64,000 bases of DNA. Origin: Rhodocollybia butyracea (taxonomy: Eukaryota > Basidiomycota > Agaricomycetes > Agaricales > Omphalotaceae). Below are positions 31,799 to 43,690 of this stretch, in pieces. Below the pieces are notes generated by a model, which made no database searches, was not told where the DNA came from, and worked only from the letters and a program-made list of their open reading frames with translations. Location: contig JADNRY010000117.1 of NCBI GenBank assembly GCA_015501585.1, positions 123,118-187,117 of the forward strand, in the 5' to 3' direction. The translations under genes were made by a program, and so were the position numbers. Positions within the stretch are counted from its first letter, which is position 1. The number at the start of each line of letters is the position of its first letter.

Positions 31799-32880
31799 CC
31801 TACAGAGTGGTGAACATTTGCAGCCACTGCGCCGCTGTTACTGTCCCTACCCGGTGCAAGGCGGCGATATTCTATACCAATGTGGCATATTGTATTACCC
31901 CAGTGCACCCAGCTCAGCGGAACGCTCTCTGCTTGGCATGGGAGGGGAAGGGAAGTCAGGGCAGAGTACGCAGTGTACTTTGTGCTTGCATCCCCAATTT
32001 ACAAGTAGCAGGGCCTCTGGGCCCTGCTCAACCCTGCTGACATGTGTCGACAACTTCTTCGCTATTTCCTTGGACCTTGAAGGAGATGAGACGATTCTCC
32101 ACGTCCCCGCTGTATTGAGAGCGTCCCTCGCCCTTACCCATCGCGAAGACAGGTCTTCTTTGAAATCTTTGACTTTTTTTTTGTGTCATATCCCGCGCAG
32201 CTGGTTCCTTCGCTGCCCGCCTCTCCTTAATTCCACGCTGCCTTTTGTTCTCTTGCCAAGACCAGTTTCACTCTCGCCCTTTTGTTTCTTGTGCATCTTG
32301 CTGACCCTAATCGTCATGCGAAGTGCCTTGTCGTCGTTCTTCCTTTTTGACACTTCTCATTCGCCGTCTGGTTATCGGTTTCGCGCGCCACAATGCGCTA
32401 CATCGCCATTGTTCCGCTTTGACGCTTCATATTCACCATCTGATTATATTGCATTGCCATTCCTCTGTTTCGACTACTTTTGTTCGCTGTGCTTGTTTGT
32501 TTCCGATTTGCTGTCGCATTGGCTCACTCTCGCCTGCCATTAGCATTGCGCTACGACTCCGACTCTGACTCCGACATCGTCCTTCCATTGTCTTTCATTG
32601 TTCACACTAGCGCGTCTAGTTGCTGTACGCCTACTCGCTCTCCTGATTCTTCAGTATATCTTACTTGTCATTCCAAACTCAAAGGATGCTTAGATGGTGC
32701 TTAAGTAAATTACTTGTATTCCAGTAGTTTTGGTTAAGGATGGTTGCCTGGACATCTAATAAACTTTCTTCATGTACAGAAGACAGTCTGAAAGACTGAT
32801 GAAGGTGCAGATCCATCATTTCTTTTAAGCTTTTCCAAGCGCCGTCATGTGGTTATTTTCGCGTCTTTCTTCCTTCTTTC
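31799..32880. other. No recognised gene
   Basis: Pyrimidine-rich plus strand with long open frames of low-complexity composition (32,000-32,700) but no recognisable domain. It could be captured fragments or the 5' flank of the gene that starts at 32,881. Confidence 0.35.
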
Positions 32881-35795
32881 ATGTCTGGCGGAAACAAATG
32901 TCGTAACTCTGCTTCAGTTCATTCTCAGAAAAAGCCAAAAACCTCCGGCTCGCAACCCTCTAAAAATGCAAATGGCCCCAAAAAGCCAAGACAGGTGGGC
33001 CACGTCCAAGCCTATGTGAGGACGTTCGATGCATCTGCAGAGGGCGCAATACTGAAAGGTAAGTTGTTGGACCTCTTTGTAGAAGCAGCCAGTTTATCTT
33101 GTTCTGCGAGCGCTTAGAATTGAGAAAAGATGGATTGGGTTGGTTCATCTTATAAGGTTTCCATACCGCACATACTACAACAGAACTTAATGACCAAGAA
33201 CAGGCTTACCTTCGACGGTTTCGCGCAGGCACTTCAGGAAACGGTGGGTGATCCGTGCTCCAAGGCGGAATAGTTGCTGACAGGTTCGGCATTACTACCT
33301 CACAAGATAGTACTTTGGATATTCCGCATACCTTGGATGATGAGACCCAGCAAGACAGCGACATTACAATGGAATATGGTGAAGGAGACGAAGGAGGCAA
33401 TGGAGACAATGGAGATGAAGGAGACGAAGGAGACGATGGAGATGAAGGAGATGATGTGAGCAAAAATCTACTTCTTTTGATTTTTCCACTAATGTATATA
33501 CATTCCATTTCTTCAGATGGTTATCAAGGACGTGACGAAGGAGAACAAGAACAAGAACAAACAGAATGGAACCAGGGCAAAAGTCCTTCAAAGCGATCTT
33601 GCTTCCGATGCGCTTGCAAAGATAAGTAAACAGGCGGTGAGAAAGGCGATCTGCCTTCAGGATATGTTTCCTTCTGACAAGATGTTTGCCTGGGAAGTAC
33701 TGGAAGAGGAGTTGGTTTTGCAGTAAGGTGATGATAACCAGATACTCAAGGATTTACGTGAGACCAAGAAGGATCCTCAGGCACTGGATAAGTTGCTACG
33801 CTGGGTGAATTCCTTCTGCTCTTCCAATGCTCCCATTCTAAACCCTCTTACCAGATGGGTTATAGCAAATCTGATGTTTGTTATGCCTTAGTGCAACAGA
33901 CCAGAACACTCGTGGATCCTTATTTCGGTTTTAGCTCAGTGGATGAGGGAGGGCCTCAGGTAAAGGCTTCTTCCTTTTTATTTCCTTTAATTGCTCTAAG
34001 AATGTTTTCTCGAGGCAGAATTGGCCAACTGGCTGATGGGCGAAGGCCGATACCACTGTGAAGGTGTCGACTTCAAGGTAATTCTTTTGTCTTTTCCCTA
34101 TCTTTTTCGTCACTGGTTTTGTTTTATTCAGGAAAAGAAGTCGGGAAAGCCTTTCTATTCTTTGCTCATTGCCCAAATCCTTCGTGCATTCTTAGTCAAC
34201 GCGCAAAATAAGACAACTTATCGCCTCATAACTACAGAACTGCATTGACTCCAACGTGTGCCAGGACGTCTGATAGCTGCAGTGACGGCGACGGTATTTG
34301 TTTCAACTTCTTGTCGACCTGCTCTAACCCTCATTTGCAGATCTATCACTGTATAACAGAGCATGCGAGTGGAATGAGGCAGAGTATACATATCTCAGCA
34401 AAAAATCTCCAGGATCAGTCAGTGAACAACAGTCCATTGGTTTACTGTCACTAACTTGCTTTATCATAATTTTGCTGTAGATACAATGCCATATGGGAAA
34501 GCATTGACAGGATTCGGGTGAACTCTCTGCCATACTTTGATTTTCTAGAGAAAAAAACTTATGAAAGAATGAGGTAGCTAGGCCCTCATATGTAATAACA
34601 CTTTAGAGCACCCAGCCATTCGCTTCTTTCTGTTCAAACATTCGATTATGACACATTGTCATCTTTTGCAGAAAATGAGGAGAAGAAGGACGAGGAGAAG
34701 AATGACAAGGAGAAGAAGAAGGAGGCGGCAGAGAAGAAGGAAGTGAAGAAGAAGAAGGAGGAGGCAAAGAAGAAGGAGGAGGTGAAAAAACCAGCGAAGA
34801 AGAATGAGGAGACAAAGAAAGGAATGAAGCCGCTGAAGAAGAAGGAGGGGGCAAAGAAACCAGCGAAGCCGGCAAAGAAGAGGGAGGAGGAGGAGAAGCC
34901 GACAAAGCGGAAGCCAGAGGCGAGGATTCCAGAGATAGCGTCGAAGAAGGCAGAGAACAAGAATGTGATAAAGCTAAAGGCGACAAAAGAGGTGAAGACG
35001 GCAGGGAAGATGATGAGCAAAATGGAGGAGAACTTGAGGAAGGCGGCTAAGAGCAAGAAGGGGGAACCGGATCCCAAGAGGAGGAGCATGGAGAAGCGAA
35101 GGATAAACTCAAGCAATGGCGAGAGGTCTGACGCAGAGTATAACCGTGACAGTGAGGGCGCTGAGTCCGATGAAGCGCCCAACCGAGACAGCGAAGGCTT
35201 TGACCATGCGTCCGGCGGCAACAACGGCAACAGCGACGACAACAGCGACAACAGCGACAACGGCAACGGCAGCGGAAACAACAATGACAACGAGGGCTCC
35301 AAGCTCAAACACGAGGACTCGGATGGAAAGTCCAGCCATGAGGGTGAGGGGTTTGACGAAGGGTCCAACCGCAATAGTAAGGGGCCCGGCGACAGTGGCA
35401 GCCGCAGGTCCAATGCTGGAGACAAGGGGTTTACAGTGAAGACACAGGAACTCCCAAGGTGCCCATTGACGGGGCGGAGGAAGGTGGAGGGATCAGATCA
35501 TCGCCCAGACAATAGCCCAAAACTGGATGTTAGGAAGGAAATTGGGAGCAAGATGGGGATAATGGATTTAGAAGACGTGATAGAGCTCGACAGTAACAAC
35601 GATGCGGATGGAAAGGAGGGAAAGATACAATCCCTGAGCACGAGCAGGAATTCTGGCAAGGTGGAAGAACAAGACATGGGAGGGAAGAAACCCAAAGGGC
35701 GAAAAAACACCAGAGGAGCAAAAAGCGCCGGGAACACTGGGGTGCAGAGAAATCTAAGATCCAAGACAATGGCTGGAAGCAATGAGGGTCGGTGA
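32881..35795 (+). CDS. Multi-exon DUF6532-like protein with long Lys/Glu-rich tail
   Basis: Start ATG at 32,881 (MSGGNKCRNSASVHSQKKPK). Exons: 32,881-33,058; 33,184-33,243; 33,284-33,455; from 33,517; then pieces around 33,855-33,959, 34,017-34,077, 34,133-34,292, 34,341-34,440, 34,482-34,576; last exon 34,672-35,795, all with short GT-AG introns. An acidic repeat (GDEGDDGDEGDD) is followed by a helical region (SKQAVRKAICLQDMFPSDKM, LLRWMGYSKSDVCYALVQQT, AELANWLMGEGRYHCEGVDF, KKSGKPFYSLLIAQILRAFL, VPGRLIAAVTATDLSLYNRA) and ~370 residues of KKEEVKK-type charged repeats then Asn/Ser/Asp repeats. TAA at 33,724 and TGA at 34,246 interrupt the model, so it may be broken or my exon ends wrong. The tail could bind chromatin; function unknown. 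Confidence 0.55.
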
Positions 35796-36110
35796 CACAA
35801 AATATTCAGTCATTTTTCGCTACTCTTTGCATATTCCATTTGCTTCATTCACTGTCTGCTCCATTCATCATTTGCTTTATTCGCCTTTCATATCTGCATT
35901 TGCTCATTCTGCTGTATATATATTGTCCTATCAAATATTATTTGAGTACAGGAATAATCCTGCTGTCGCTTATTTCAGGAAAGCAAAAATGATTTCAGAA
36001 CTAAATTTAAAACTGCCAGCAGCTCTGTTGAGCTTCCTTGGGTCATTGTTTGAAAGTCGGGGCTCAGCCATAGCTGTTCTGAGGTATGTCTGGGGGTTTG
36101 AAGAGACGTT
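35796..36110. other. 3' flank, nothing recognised
   Basis: Pyrimidine-rich sequence after the stop codon of the DUF6532-like gene; no feature supported. Confidence 0.3.
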
Positions 36111-36245
36111 CTGCGACAGCCCGAAGACAGACCACAACATCCCTGGGACAGCCTAGGAACATCCCGAGACATTCCTGCAACAGCCTAAGAACATCCTGAG
36201 ACATTCCTGGGACAGCCCAGGAACACCCATGGGATGTTCTAGACA
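36110..36245. repeat. Minisatellite of GACAGCCTAGGAACATCCCGAGACATTC type units
   Basis: Three to four imperfect tandem units of about 33-36 bp, each with GGAACA or AGAACA followed by GAGACATTCCTG. The open frames across it are low-complexity shadows. Confidence 0.7.
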
Positions 36246-38240
36246 GTACTGTAGGAAAGTTCAAGTGCAGCCATAGCTATTTGAAGATATATCTGAGGGA
36301 TTCACAGAGGCATTAGGGATGCTTCCTGGGCAGGACAGGAGGCAAGTCAGTTTCTTCTTCACAAACCTCAACTGCTCACAGAGTATTAAGAATTTTCCAA
36401 AGGCATTTTGAAAGCTCTGCATGGAACCTTTGTAATAATCAAAGGATGTTTCTCTGTAACCTCTGATAGGTATTGTCCTCTCAAGAGATATCTCAGAGGT
36501 ACTCTAATTATCCTCCAGGCTCCTTGACTGTTCTTTAGCCACACCTGAAGCTTACAAAAGCTACTTGAGGGACATCTTGAGGATAGCCTAAAAGTACTCT
36601 CCTGGGTCTCCTTTGTTGCCTAGAAACTGAGGGAATTATAGCTCGTCCCCTGGCAGCCTATGAAATCTAGAGCTTCCAGGTCATTGGGAGCACCTGGTAG
36701 CTCCTCAGGAAGATGTGAATCATCCTTGGCAAAGGGGTGTTTTTCCGGATTTAGGTGAAGAAACTAACAACCGACTCATAGATAAGTAGAGCAGTTCAGT
36801 CACCCACTTTTTCCTTCTACTTAAATTACACTTTTGTGCCATTGACCTGGCTAATTAGAAGCAGAGACCTAGGCATGACCTAGAGGCTAGGTCATGACCT
36901 AGGTAGGTTAGGTCATGACCTGGATGAGTTAGGTCATGACCTAAAATGGATAAGGAGATGCTTTGGGATGGGTTGGGGCATGCCAGGAATGGCAATGCAT
37001 GGCCTGGGGAAGTAAGATATGAGCTGGAGATGCAGGAATGACCTAGGGAAGTCAAGATGAGAATAAAACTAAGGATAGCAGGTACATGGGGAATGGGGAA
37101 TGGAAGAGTAGAATACAAGAAGATAAGACTTATGGAAAAAATTAAACTTGGCAAAAAACATGAATGGATCTAACCATATAATTGGGATGTAATATACAGC
37201 CCATAAATTGGCCAGCTCCTGATCAACCTCAGTTGGCACCATCACCTGGCACCACAAACCACTTGAAACTCAAACCACACTGCAATAGCCTCAGGCCAGA
37301 GTCAGACAGTGAGTTTGGGGGGGGCACTGAACTACTTAGTACAATACCTTCAATAGTTATTTGTTGTAGGTATCCGGCGCAGTGGGGACTCAGAGCCTCA
37401 CGGCTCAGGCTTGAGGCAATGAGGGATAAGAGAAGATAACTGTTATAATACCTGCCCTACAGCACAGCTACTCTAGAGTAATCTACGAGGTTCTACTACC
37501 TTGGTAAGTACTTAGTAAGTAGATCGGTAATCAACGTCGGAAGAGAATCAGTACCAGATTGACATGATGTCATTGTTGGATCGGCAACTACAACATTATT
37601 TTACTCCCACAATATTCTGCTATTGCAGTAGAGTGCTGTTTCTTCAAGGTCAGAAGGGATATCATTCCACTGTTATGCTTGTTTGAGGTGAGCAAAGGCT
37701 TGTCTACTGATGCTATGTGGGCATGGACTAAAACTTGAAGTGTGAAAGTGTATATGCAAATTCACATAACCATACTGTAAGTGGAATTTTGGATCCTTTC
37801 ACAGTTACAGTTATTGCTCTACCCAAGGCTCTACCTATCTACCGCTGGTCTAGTAACATAAAATTAGAATTTACAGTGGAGATCTCCACAAAATAGTATA
37901 TTTTTTGTAAAATACTGTCGCCACAGGCCCATGTTGAGTGAACAACTCTATATTAGTAAATGGATCATACCTGTAAGACAAGTTAATAATGTATCTAATA
38001 AACATAGATTAATAAAAGTACATAAGATAGCGGAGGATGAATACGCCCAGGAACACGTTGAGTGAGCAACCAGTGGGGTGCTAAGTAATAAGTAAACCAC
38101 CCTGACTTGGAGTAGTTACGAGTCCTGAATGAAATGAAGGCTCATCCTTATGATGGGTTTCGGCGTGAGAATCTGTCCTGATTGAGCCTGATTTCGTCCA
38201 AATCGAGTTGACCTAATAAGGAGATTTAGTTTCGATATAT
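36246..38240. other. Gene-free stretch with palindromic repeats
   Basis: At 36,888-36,942 the palindrome AGGTCATGACCT occurs three times, spaced about 20 bp apart, with TAGG/CCTA flanks. The rest of 36,246-38,240 has no recognisable coding sequence. Confidence 0.5.
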
Positions 38241-38245
38241 TTGGG

Positions 38246-39076
38246 ATGTCAAAGCAATTGCCATGTGATCTGGTAGTTGCTCATCTCCGCACCTTTTGTG
38301 CAGCTTCTCGTCGTTCCTTTAAATCTATTTCTCGTTTTCTCGTTTCGCTTTGTATACACCGCTGCTTTGTATGTGTTATATGCTCAGTGCACATACACCT
38401 CAGGGATTTGTGGGCTCAGTCTTTCTTTGATCTTGATTTTTTGGCGACATATGTGAGTTTAATTCTATCCTTTTTGTGTTCCATTTCGTGCACCACTACC
38501 TCCGCTGATGTTATATTTTCTTCCCTTGAACTTGTTGCACTAAAAGTAAAAGCTGTTTCTGTTGCAGGTTGCAGGCCTCTCATGCGCGAATTCTCGATGC
38601 AATCGATGCAATAATGCCACACGGCGTTTATCTTACCTATTTGCGACTCCATTCTTTACCTCCTCGGATTTTCATCTTCTATCGGCGGTGGTTGAAGCTG
38701 TGTCTCTTTCAGGGTATTTATTGCTCTCGGTGGCGACTTCATCCTCTAATTACTTCACTTGTTTTTTTTTAGTTCTGCACCTTGCACACAAAATGCTGAC
38801 TATCACTTCCTGCAAGTACTAATTGGGCATCTTTCTTATCCCTTGGGCTGATTTTTTACTTTTGCAGTGCCCACCGAGATTACTACAAAAATTTTGAGAG
38901 CCTATGTCTCATTTTATCTTATTCCGTCCTTCGACATCACTCAAGTTCCTGCAAATGACAGTTCCACACTTGAATCCCGTCGCTCTGCCGAACGCCTAGA
39001 GTTGCTTGCAATGCTATCTGTTTCCCGGTCGTTTGCTGCAGTGCTGCATCTAAACGATTGTTTTTTCAAAAAATGA
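38246..39076 (+). pseudogene. F-box protein N-terminal fragment, probably spliced
   Basis: The last exon, 38,869-39,076, reads VPTEITTKILRAYVSFYLIP ... ERLELLAMLSVSRSFAAVLH, an F-box-like pattern: the VPTEI start and the LxxVSRSF second half with an unusual insertion between. It follows a TTTTGCAG acceptor. Earlier possible exons at 38,246-38,454 (MSKQLPCDLVVAHLRTFCAA) and 38,569-38,724 (QASHARILDAIDAIMPHGVY) join through GT-AG signals. It stops after FFKK with no C-terminal domain, so it looks like a truncated member of the F-box family seen at 28.1 kb. Confidence 0.45.
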
Positions 39077-40510
39077 TTGTCTCAGACAATTAAATTCATT
39101 GTTTTTCCTTCCCGTAGTGGGAAGAAGGAATTTCACTTTGGTCTATGAATGTTATATGCCTACTTCAGTCAAGCTGAAGGTGTATGTAGGGCTTTGTGGA
39201 TTTTATCTGTACAGTATTATTACTGAATAAATAACTATTTACAACTGTTTTTAGATTCTAATAGCTCTGTAATATGAAGTCGTAGTACTACTGGGTCTGG
39301 TACTACCGGTCTGCCAACATGTTATGGACGTTTCATCAATTACTAATATTTATTAACTTGAGTGCTAAATAAATGAACCTGGTTTGGGACCATGAATCCA
39401 TGCTAATGTTAAGTTTGCTACTCCCAAGACCTTGGTATTACCGAGCTTGGTACTGCCGAGTTTGGTACTGCCGAGTTTGGTACTACCGAGTTTGGTACTA
39501 CCAGGGCTTGGTATTACCGAGTATGGTACTAACAGTCTTGGAAGACCTGGGTATAATATTACTGTCTCGGTTCAGTGGTTCCAATAGCATGACCTGCATC
39601 AAGGAGTGGATGCCATTGTGAACATTGGACAGGGAACAAAGGCTGGCTGGCTTCTGCACAATTCTAGTAGTAATAGCCTATACATGTACTTTCAAATTCC
39701 AATAACCTCAGATAATGTTCAAGCTATACAAATTAATTTACATACACATATGTTGTGTAGCTGTCTATTCAGGATTGTAGCACAATTCAGTTCATCAAAA
39801 AATTAGAAGCACATAGTTATAAATTATGAGTGGAAGAATCATTGTTGGTGTGATCATCTTTCAACATCAACACGGGATGCCAATGACTGAGAAAATCATA
39901 ACTTTCCACATACATCACAAACAGAACAATTTGAGATGTCTATTTGGCCTTGTACTACAGTCCACAGTCCACAGTAGACTATACTATAATTTCTTTTTTT
40001 CCACATAAGTGGCATTTTGCAATGGAACATGGTACAAACTGTAAATTTTAATATATATATATCCCACTCTAGATACTAGATAGTCTAGGGATAGTAGTGG
40101 CTAGTAGGGATGCCCTCAGCTCAGAAAACAGCCTTTAAAAATTCAATCTGGCAGCAGGAATCATCATGTAGCAGTCAGATAATGATCAGGCTGTGAGCCT
40201 ATTTAGCAGGCAAACAATGCCCAATGCATAGTCTAGTGCAAGGGATGACTGGTAGGGGTTGAAGGGGATGCAGAAGGGATGACTCTGGGCTCCCGCAAAG
40301 ACATTTGAAAAATTCAATCTGCTAGTACCGAGGTGGTAGTACCAGACCAGGACCCCTGGCACCTGGGCCTTGGTATTACCGACCTTGGTATTACCAGACC
40401 TTGGTACTATCAATCCGGTCGGTAAATGCCCGGTACTGCCTGCCCCAGGGGGTCAATATTTGATGAAAAATTGGCCCTAAGTTGGGACATTGAAAGGGGT
40501 GACTGAAGTG
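39077..40510. repeat. AT-rich spacer with GGTACTACC/GGTATTACC repeats
   Basis: At 39,420-39,540 the phrase CGAGTTTGGTACTGC recurs six to seven times with a period of about 15 bp. Related words lie at 39,285-39,310 and, partly inverted, at 40,325-40,440 (GTACCGAGGTGGTAGTACCA; TTGGTATTACCGACCTTGG). The outer copies might be the ends of one foldback element of about 1.15 kb. No gene. Confidence 0.5.
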
Positions 40511-41576
40511 AGTTACGAGGTAACTTCGGTTCATTGTTAATGTTCACCGCGCTTTGCGGTGATCAAGATTTGGTGACAGGTAATGGCCTGGGACCTCGCA
40601 GTGTCAGAGACACTGCCTCCGCATTGGGGTCTCATGTGGGATGTGTTGATGGGTGTCGGTGTAGTTACTGACAATGGTGTGTATTCCTGTTGGAATACAG
40701 GAACATGACGGGGTGACTTGGTCATCCCTTGTGAATACTGTTCGTCCAACAGTGATTGTTGGACTGACAGTGCCTTGGGCACAGTCTCACGCCATTGGTG
40801 TACCGAGATGAACAGATGGTGTTGCATTGTGCAATACCAGCAGTGTGACGGCAGGCCGTCTCGGTGTGGGTGCAGCAATAGTGATTCTATTGCTGTTTCT
40901 TGATGAAGAAGATCTTTCTTCATCAGATTGGATGCTAGATGCATCCCATTTCTCAGTTATAATGAAAATATGATTGAGTACTTGCATACTCTTGTCGAGT
41001 GATGCCGCTACATCTTGTAGCGCAGAAGAAATCTAGTGCCATCCTTCAGATGCACGCACAGAATGAGTCGCTGATGCGACTGAATAGATTGAGTGTGGTG
41101 ACACGTCACCACAACTGGAAGGTGCGCGATCGCGCACACTCTGATGTGACTTCTCTGATTGATTTCGAGAGGTCATGGGGAGAGCAAATGATATAGTGAG
41201 AAGGAAAAATGGAGCGGGTTTGTATAGCTTGTGAAGCGAGTTGGAATAATGATTGTTATACTTGGTAGTATAACTGTTTTTAGCTTGTTTTGACTAATAG
41301 CTTTGTGTTATTCACACAATAGTAATTTTTTGATGTTCAAAAAAGTATAACGTGCCCTATGGGCAAAGTCCTTATAAACACCGGTGAACACAACAAATGG
41401 GATACTATTGTGTGTACGATGGTGTAAAAGACTAACTAGACTCTTAAGTAATTGTACGATACTTATAGTAACGGATTTATTATATAATTAATAATAAATA
41501 GAAAGATAAGATAGACCGTTTGGTGTATCGGCGGCGTCTAGGATGACTGTATTGCCGGATACGGTCAGTGGTGATT
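40511..41576. repeat. Dense tract of short perfect hairpins
   Basis: From 40,511 to 41,137 almost every 25-35 bp contains a new inverted repeat with a 2-6 nt loop, for example TCACCGC/GCGGTGA 40,544-40,562; GCAGTGTC/GACACTGC 40,598-40,616; TGTATTCC/GGAATACA 40,680-40,699; GTCCAACA/TGTTGGAC 40,744-40,764; GACGGC/GCCGTC 40,847-40,860; CAGCAATAG/CTATTGCTG 40,873-40,895; TGATGAAGAA/TTCTTCATCA 40,901-40,925; CGCTACA/TGTAGCG 41,006-41,022; TGTGGTGAC/GTCACCACA 41,094-41,113; GTGCGCGATCGCGCAC 41,122-41,137. Sparser ones follow, GTTATAC/GTATAAC near 41,255, TTTTTTGA/TCAAAAAA near 41,330 and TGACTGTAT/ATACGGTCA near 41,543-41,566. Stems are unrelated to each other. The tract ends where gypsy pol begins. 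No coding frame is credible. Confidence 0.8.
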
Positions 41577-41584
41577 ATGGAGAG

Positions 41585-43345
41585 GCAAAGGCATTACAGA
41601 ACATGTCAAAGAAGTCTTCCGGCGGCTCTGCAAAAATGGATTGTTTGTTAATCCAAAGAAATGTGACTTCACAAAGGACACTGTTGAATACTTAGGCTAC
41701 ATCCTTTCACCGGAAGGCCTTCGGATGTCCGAAGAGAAAATCAAAACCATTGTTGCATGGCCTACTCCTAGAAAGGTCAAAGATGTTCAGTCTTTTCTAG
41801 GGTTTGCTAATTTTTATTGTTGTTTCATTTATGGCTATTCTGATATCATTGTACCACTAACCTGACTAGTGTGAAAACATGTACAGTGGAACTGGACTGT
41901 TGAATGTGAAGCTGCCTTTTGCTTCTTACTATGCGAAGCCTTCACAAAAGCTCCAGTACTAGCTCATTGGATACCTGATCAACCAAATCATTGTGGAAAC
42001 CAATGCTTCCGACTATGCCATAGCAGCTATTCTATCACTTCAGTTCAATGACACTAGTGAAATACATCCCATGGCTTTTTATTCTCGGACCCTACATGCG
42101 GCTGTACTTAATTACAATATTCACAACAAAGAACTACTAGCAGTATTTGATGGTTTTAAAACCTGGCATCACTATTTGGAGGGTTCTGCAACCAGCTGAT
42201 TCTGTAAAGCCTTTCTAAAGGCACCCGATGATGGTCATACCAGGGTTTACAAAGGCACAGAATGACGCTTTGATCACCCTAAACAGGAAGCCTTTCTCCT
42301 GGCAGAGGAAACTTGCGTTGGCTATATCTCGGGAATGAGGCCTTGTGGGAAAAAACTAACACCCCGCCTGCCCCCCTATCAGTCATCTCTACCTATTGGC
42401 CCTGGCTGCCTAACCCTAACCCTAGCCATTGACCCGGAACCAAACCCCAACCCTAAAAACCAGCCCCTAACCCCTAGCAAAAACCTAACCCTAAACCTAA
42501 CCCCTAACCCCTAACTCGCAGTTTGGGCACTGTTTTGGACAGCTCTCGTTAGGGTAGAACAGTGCTTAATAAGTGTTTCATAGCTTCCTACTTACAGTGG
42601 TCAAAGTGTCATCCTATGCCTTTGTAAACCCCGCTACAACCATCATCGGATGCCTTTAGAAAGGCTATACAGAATCTGGTGCCACAACCCCAATACAGGT
42701 TATTACTGACCATAAAAATCTCGAGTACTTTTCCACTACTAAAGTTCTGAGTTGTCGGCAAGTTCAGTAGTCCGAATATCTCTCTTCTTTTAACCTCACT
42801 ATTTGCTATCATCCTGGTAAGCTGGGGATAGAACCTGATGCTATGACTAGATGATGGGATGTCTGCCCTAAAGAGGGGGATACAGGATACGCTAGTGCAA
42901 ATCCGCACAATTTCTGACCTTTATTCACTGAAGAACAGCTCAAGTCATCATTACGTGCTACATTCTTAGAAGGCCCTGTTCTTTGTCCCAGTGTCATTAT
43001 GGATTTTGACAACCTTCACCAATCAATCAACGACAGTTACAAGTCAGATCCCGATGCGGAATCCGGTTTACTGTTGGCAAAAGATGATTCTAATAAAAGG
43101 TGGTCAATTGATGACTCTGGTTTCTTGTGCTATGATCCTAGAATTTATGTTCCTAATGCTGCTAACCTTCGACTACAAATTCTTTGTTATTATCAGGATC
43201 ATCCTTTAGCTGGTCATTTTGGCCAAAATCGGACCCTACACGCAATCCAAAAGGGTTATACTTGGCCTAATATTTGCACTTTTGTGCAAGACTACATTCA
43301 TTCTTGTACTGACTGTGGATGTAACAAGTCTCGCCAACATTGACA
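41585..43345 (+). pseudogene. Ty3/gypsy pol: RT end, RNase H, connection and integrase zinc domain
   Basis: Plus-strand blocks: ITEHVKEVFRRL, GLFVNPKKCDFTKDTVEYLG (RT thumb), VKDVQSFLGFANFY; RNase H with ETNASDYAIAAILSL (catalytic-type Asp region), HPMAFYSRTLHAAVLNYNIH and NKELLAVFDGFKTWHHYLEG; after a MITE insertion, [37 protein letters not shown]; and the integrase HHCC-type region HPLAGHFGQNRTLHAIQKGY, TFVQDYIHSCTDCGCNKSRQ. Stops occur at about 41,863 and 41,872, with a frameshift near 41,985. It ends abruptly after the HHCC module at 43,345, where repeat DNA with TTTCACGG words begins. It differs in orientation and sequence from the gypsy at 1-3.8 kb. Confidence 0.9.
42196..42678. mobile_element. 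Foldback MITE inside RNase H, with telomere-like core
   Basis: Terminal inverted repeats of about 80 bp start CTGATTCTGTAAAGCCTTTC and end in the near complement AAAGGCTATACAGAATCTG. It splits the gypsy frame exactly between HYLEGSAT and [23 protein letters not shown] on the left and TGGTGCCACAACC on the right suggest an 8-10 bp target duplication, as for Mutator-like elements. The core (42,410-42,525) is a run of CCCTAA/CCTAACC repeats. Confidence 0.75.
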
Positions 43346-43690
43346 CCACGGTCCGGGGGGTTTTTCCATTTCTGGAAAATGACTGGGAAACGTTGGTGGA
43401 AATTTTACCTGTCGCAGTAAGTTTCACGGTCGGAAAAATACATCTATCCCAGCCGTGAAAACTTTCCGGAAATTATAACTTTCACGCCAAATTTCCTGTT
43501 TCAGATTATCTCGGCAATTGATTGCCTTTCACAGTCAGCATAAATTTCCTTTCACGGTAGAAATATAGCCTGGGAAATCATCCCAAAATTATCCCCTTTC
43601 ACAGAATGTTTCCTTTTTGAGTAATATATACTATCCCGGCCGTGAAAAATATTGATATAATTGCCCTTTCACGCTTGAAATTAATCAAAT
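43346..43690. repeat. Subterminal-type repeats (TTTCACGG / CCGTGAAA words)
   Basis: TTTCAC followed by GGTCGG, AGTCAG or GGTAGA, and the inverse CCAGCCGTGAAAA or CCGGCCGTGAAAA, recur about seven times in both orientations in 340 bp, often followed by TTTCC or GGGAAAT. Such arrays are typical of transposase binding regions near the ends of large DNA transposons. Confidence 0.5.

Noticed and set aside
34603..35425. Long minus-strand Ser/Leu/Phe-rich frames as membrane proteins
   Set aside because: Antisense of the GAGAAGAAG-type Lys/Glu repeat exon; low-complexity shadow.
39373..39621. 82-aa Trp/Tyr-rich repeat protein
   Set aside because: It is a translation of the GGTACTACC microsatellite with no start context or conservation evidence.
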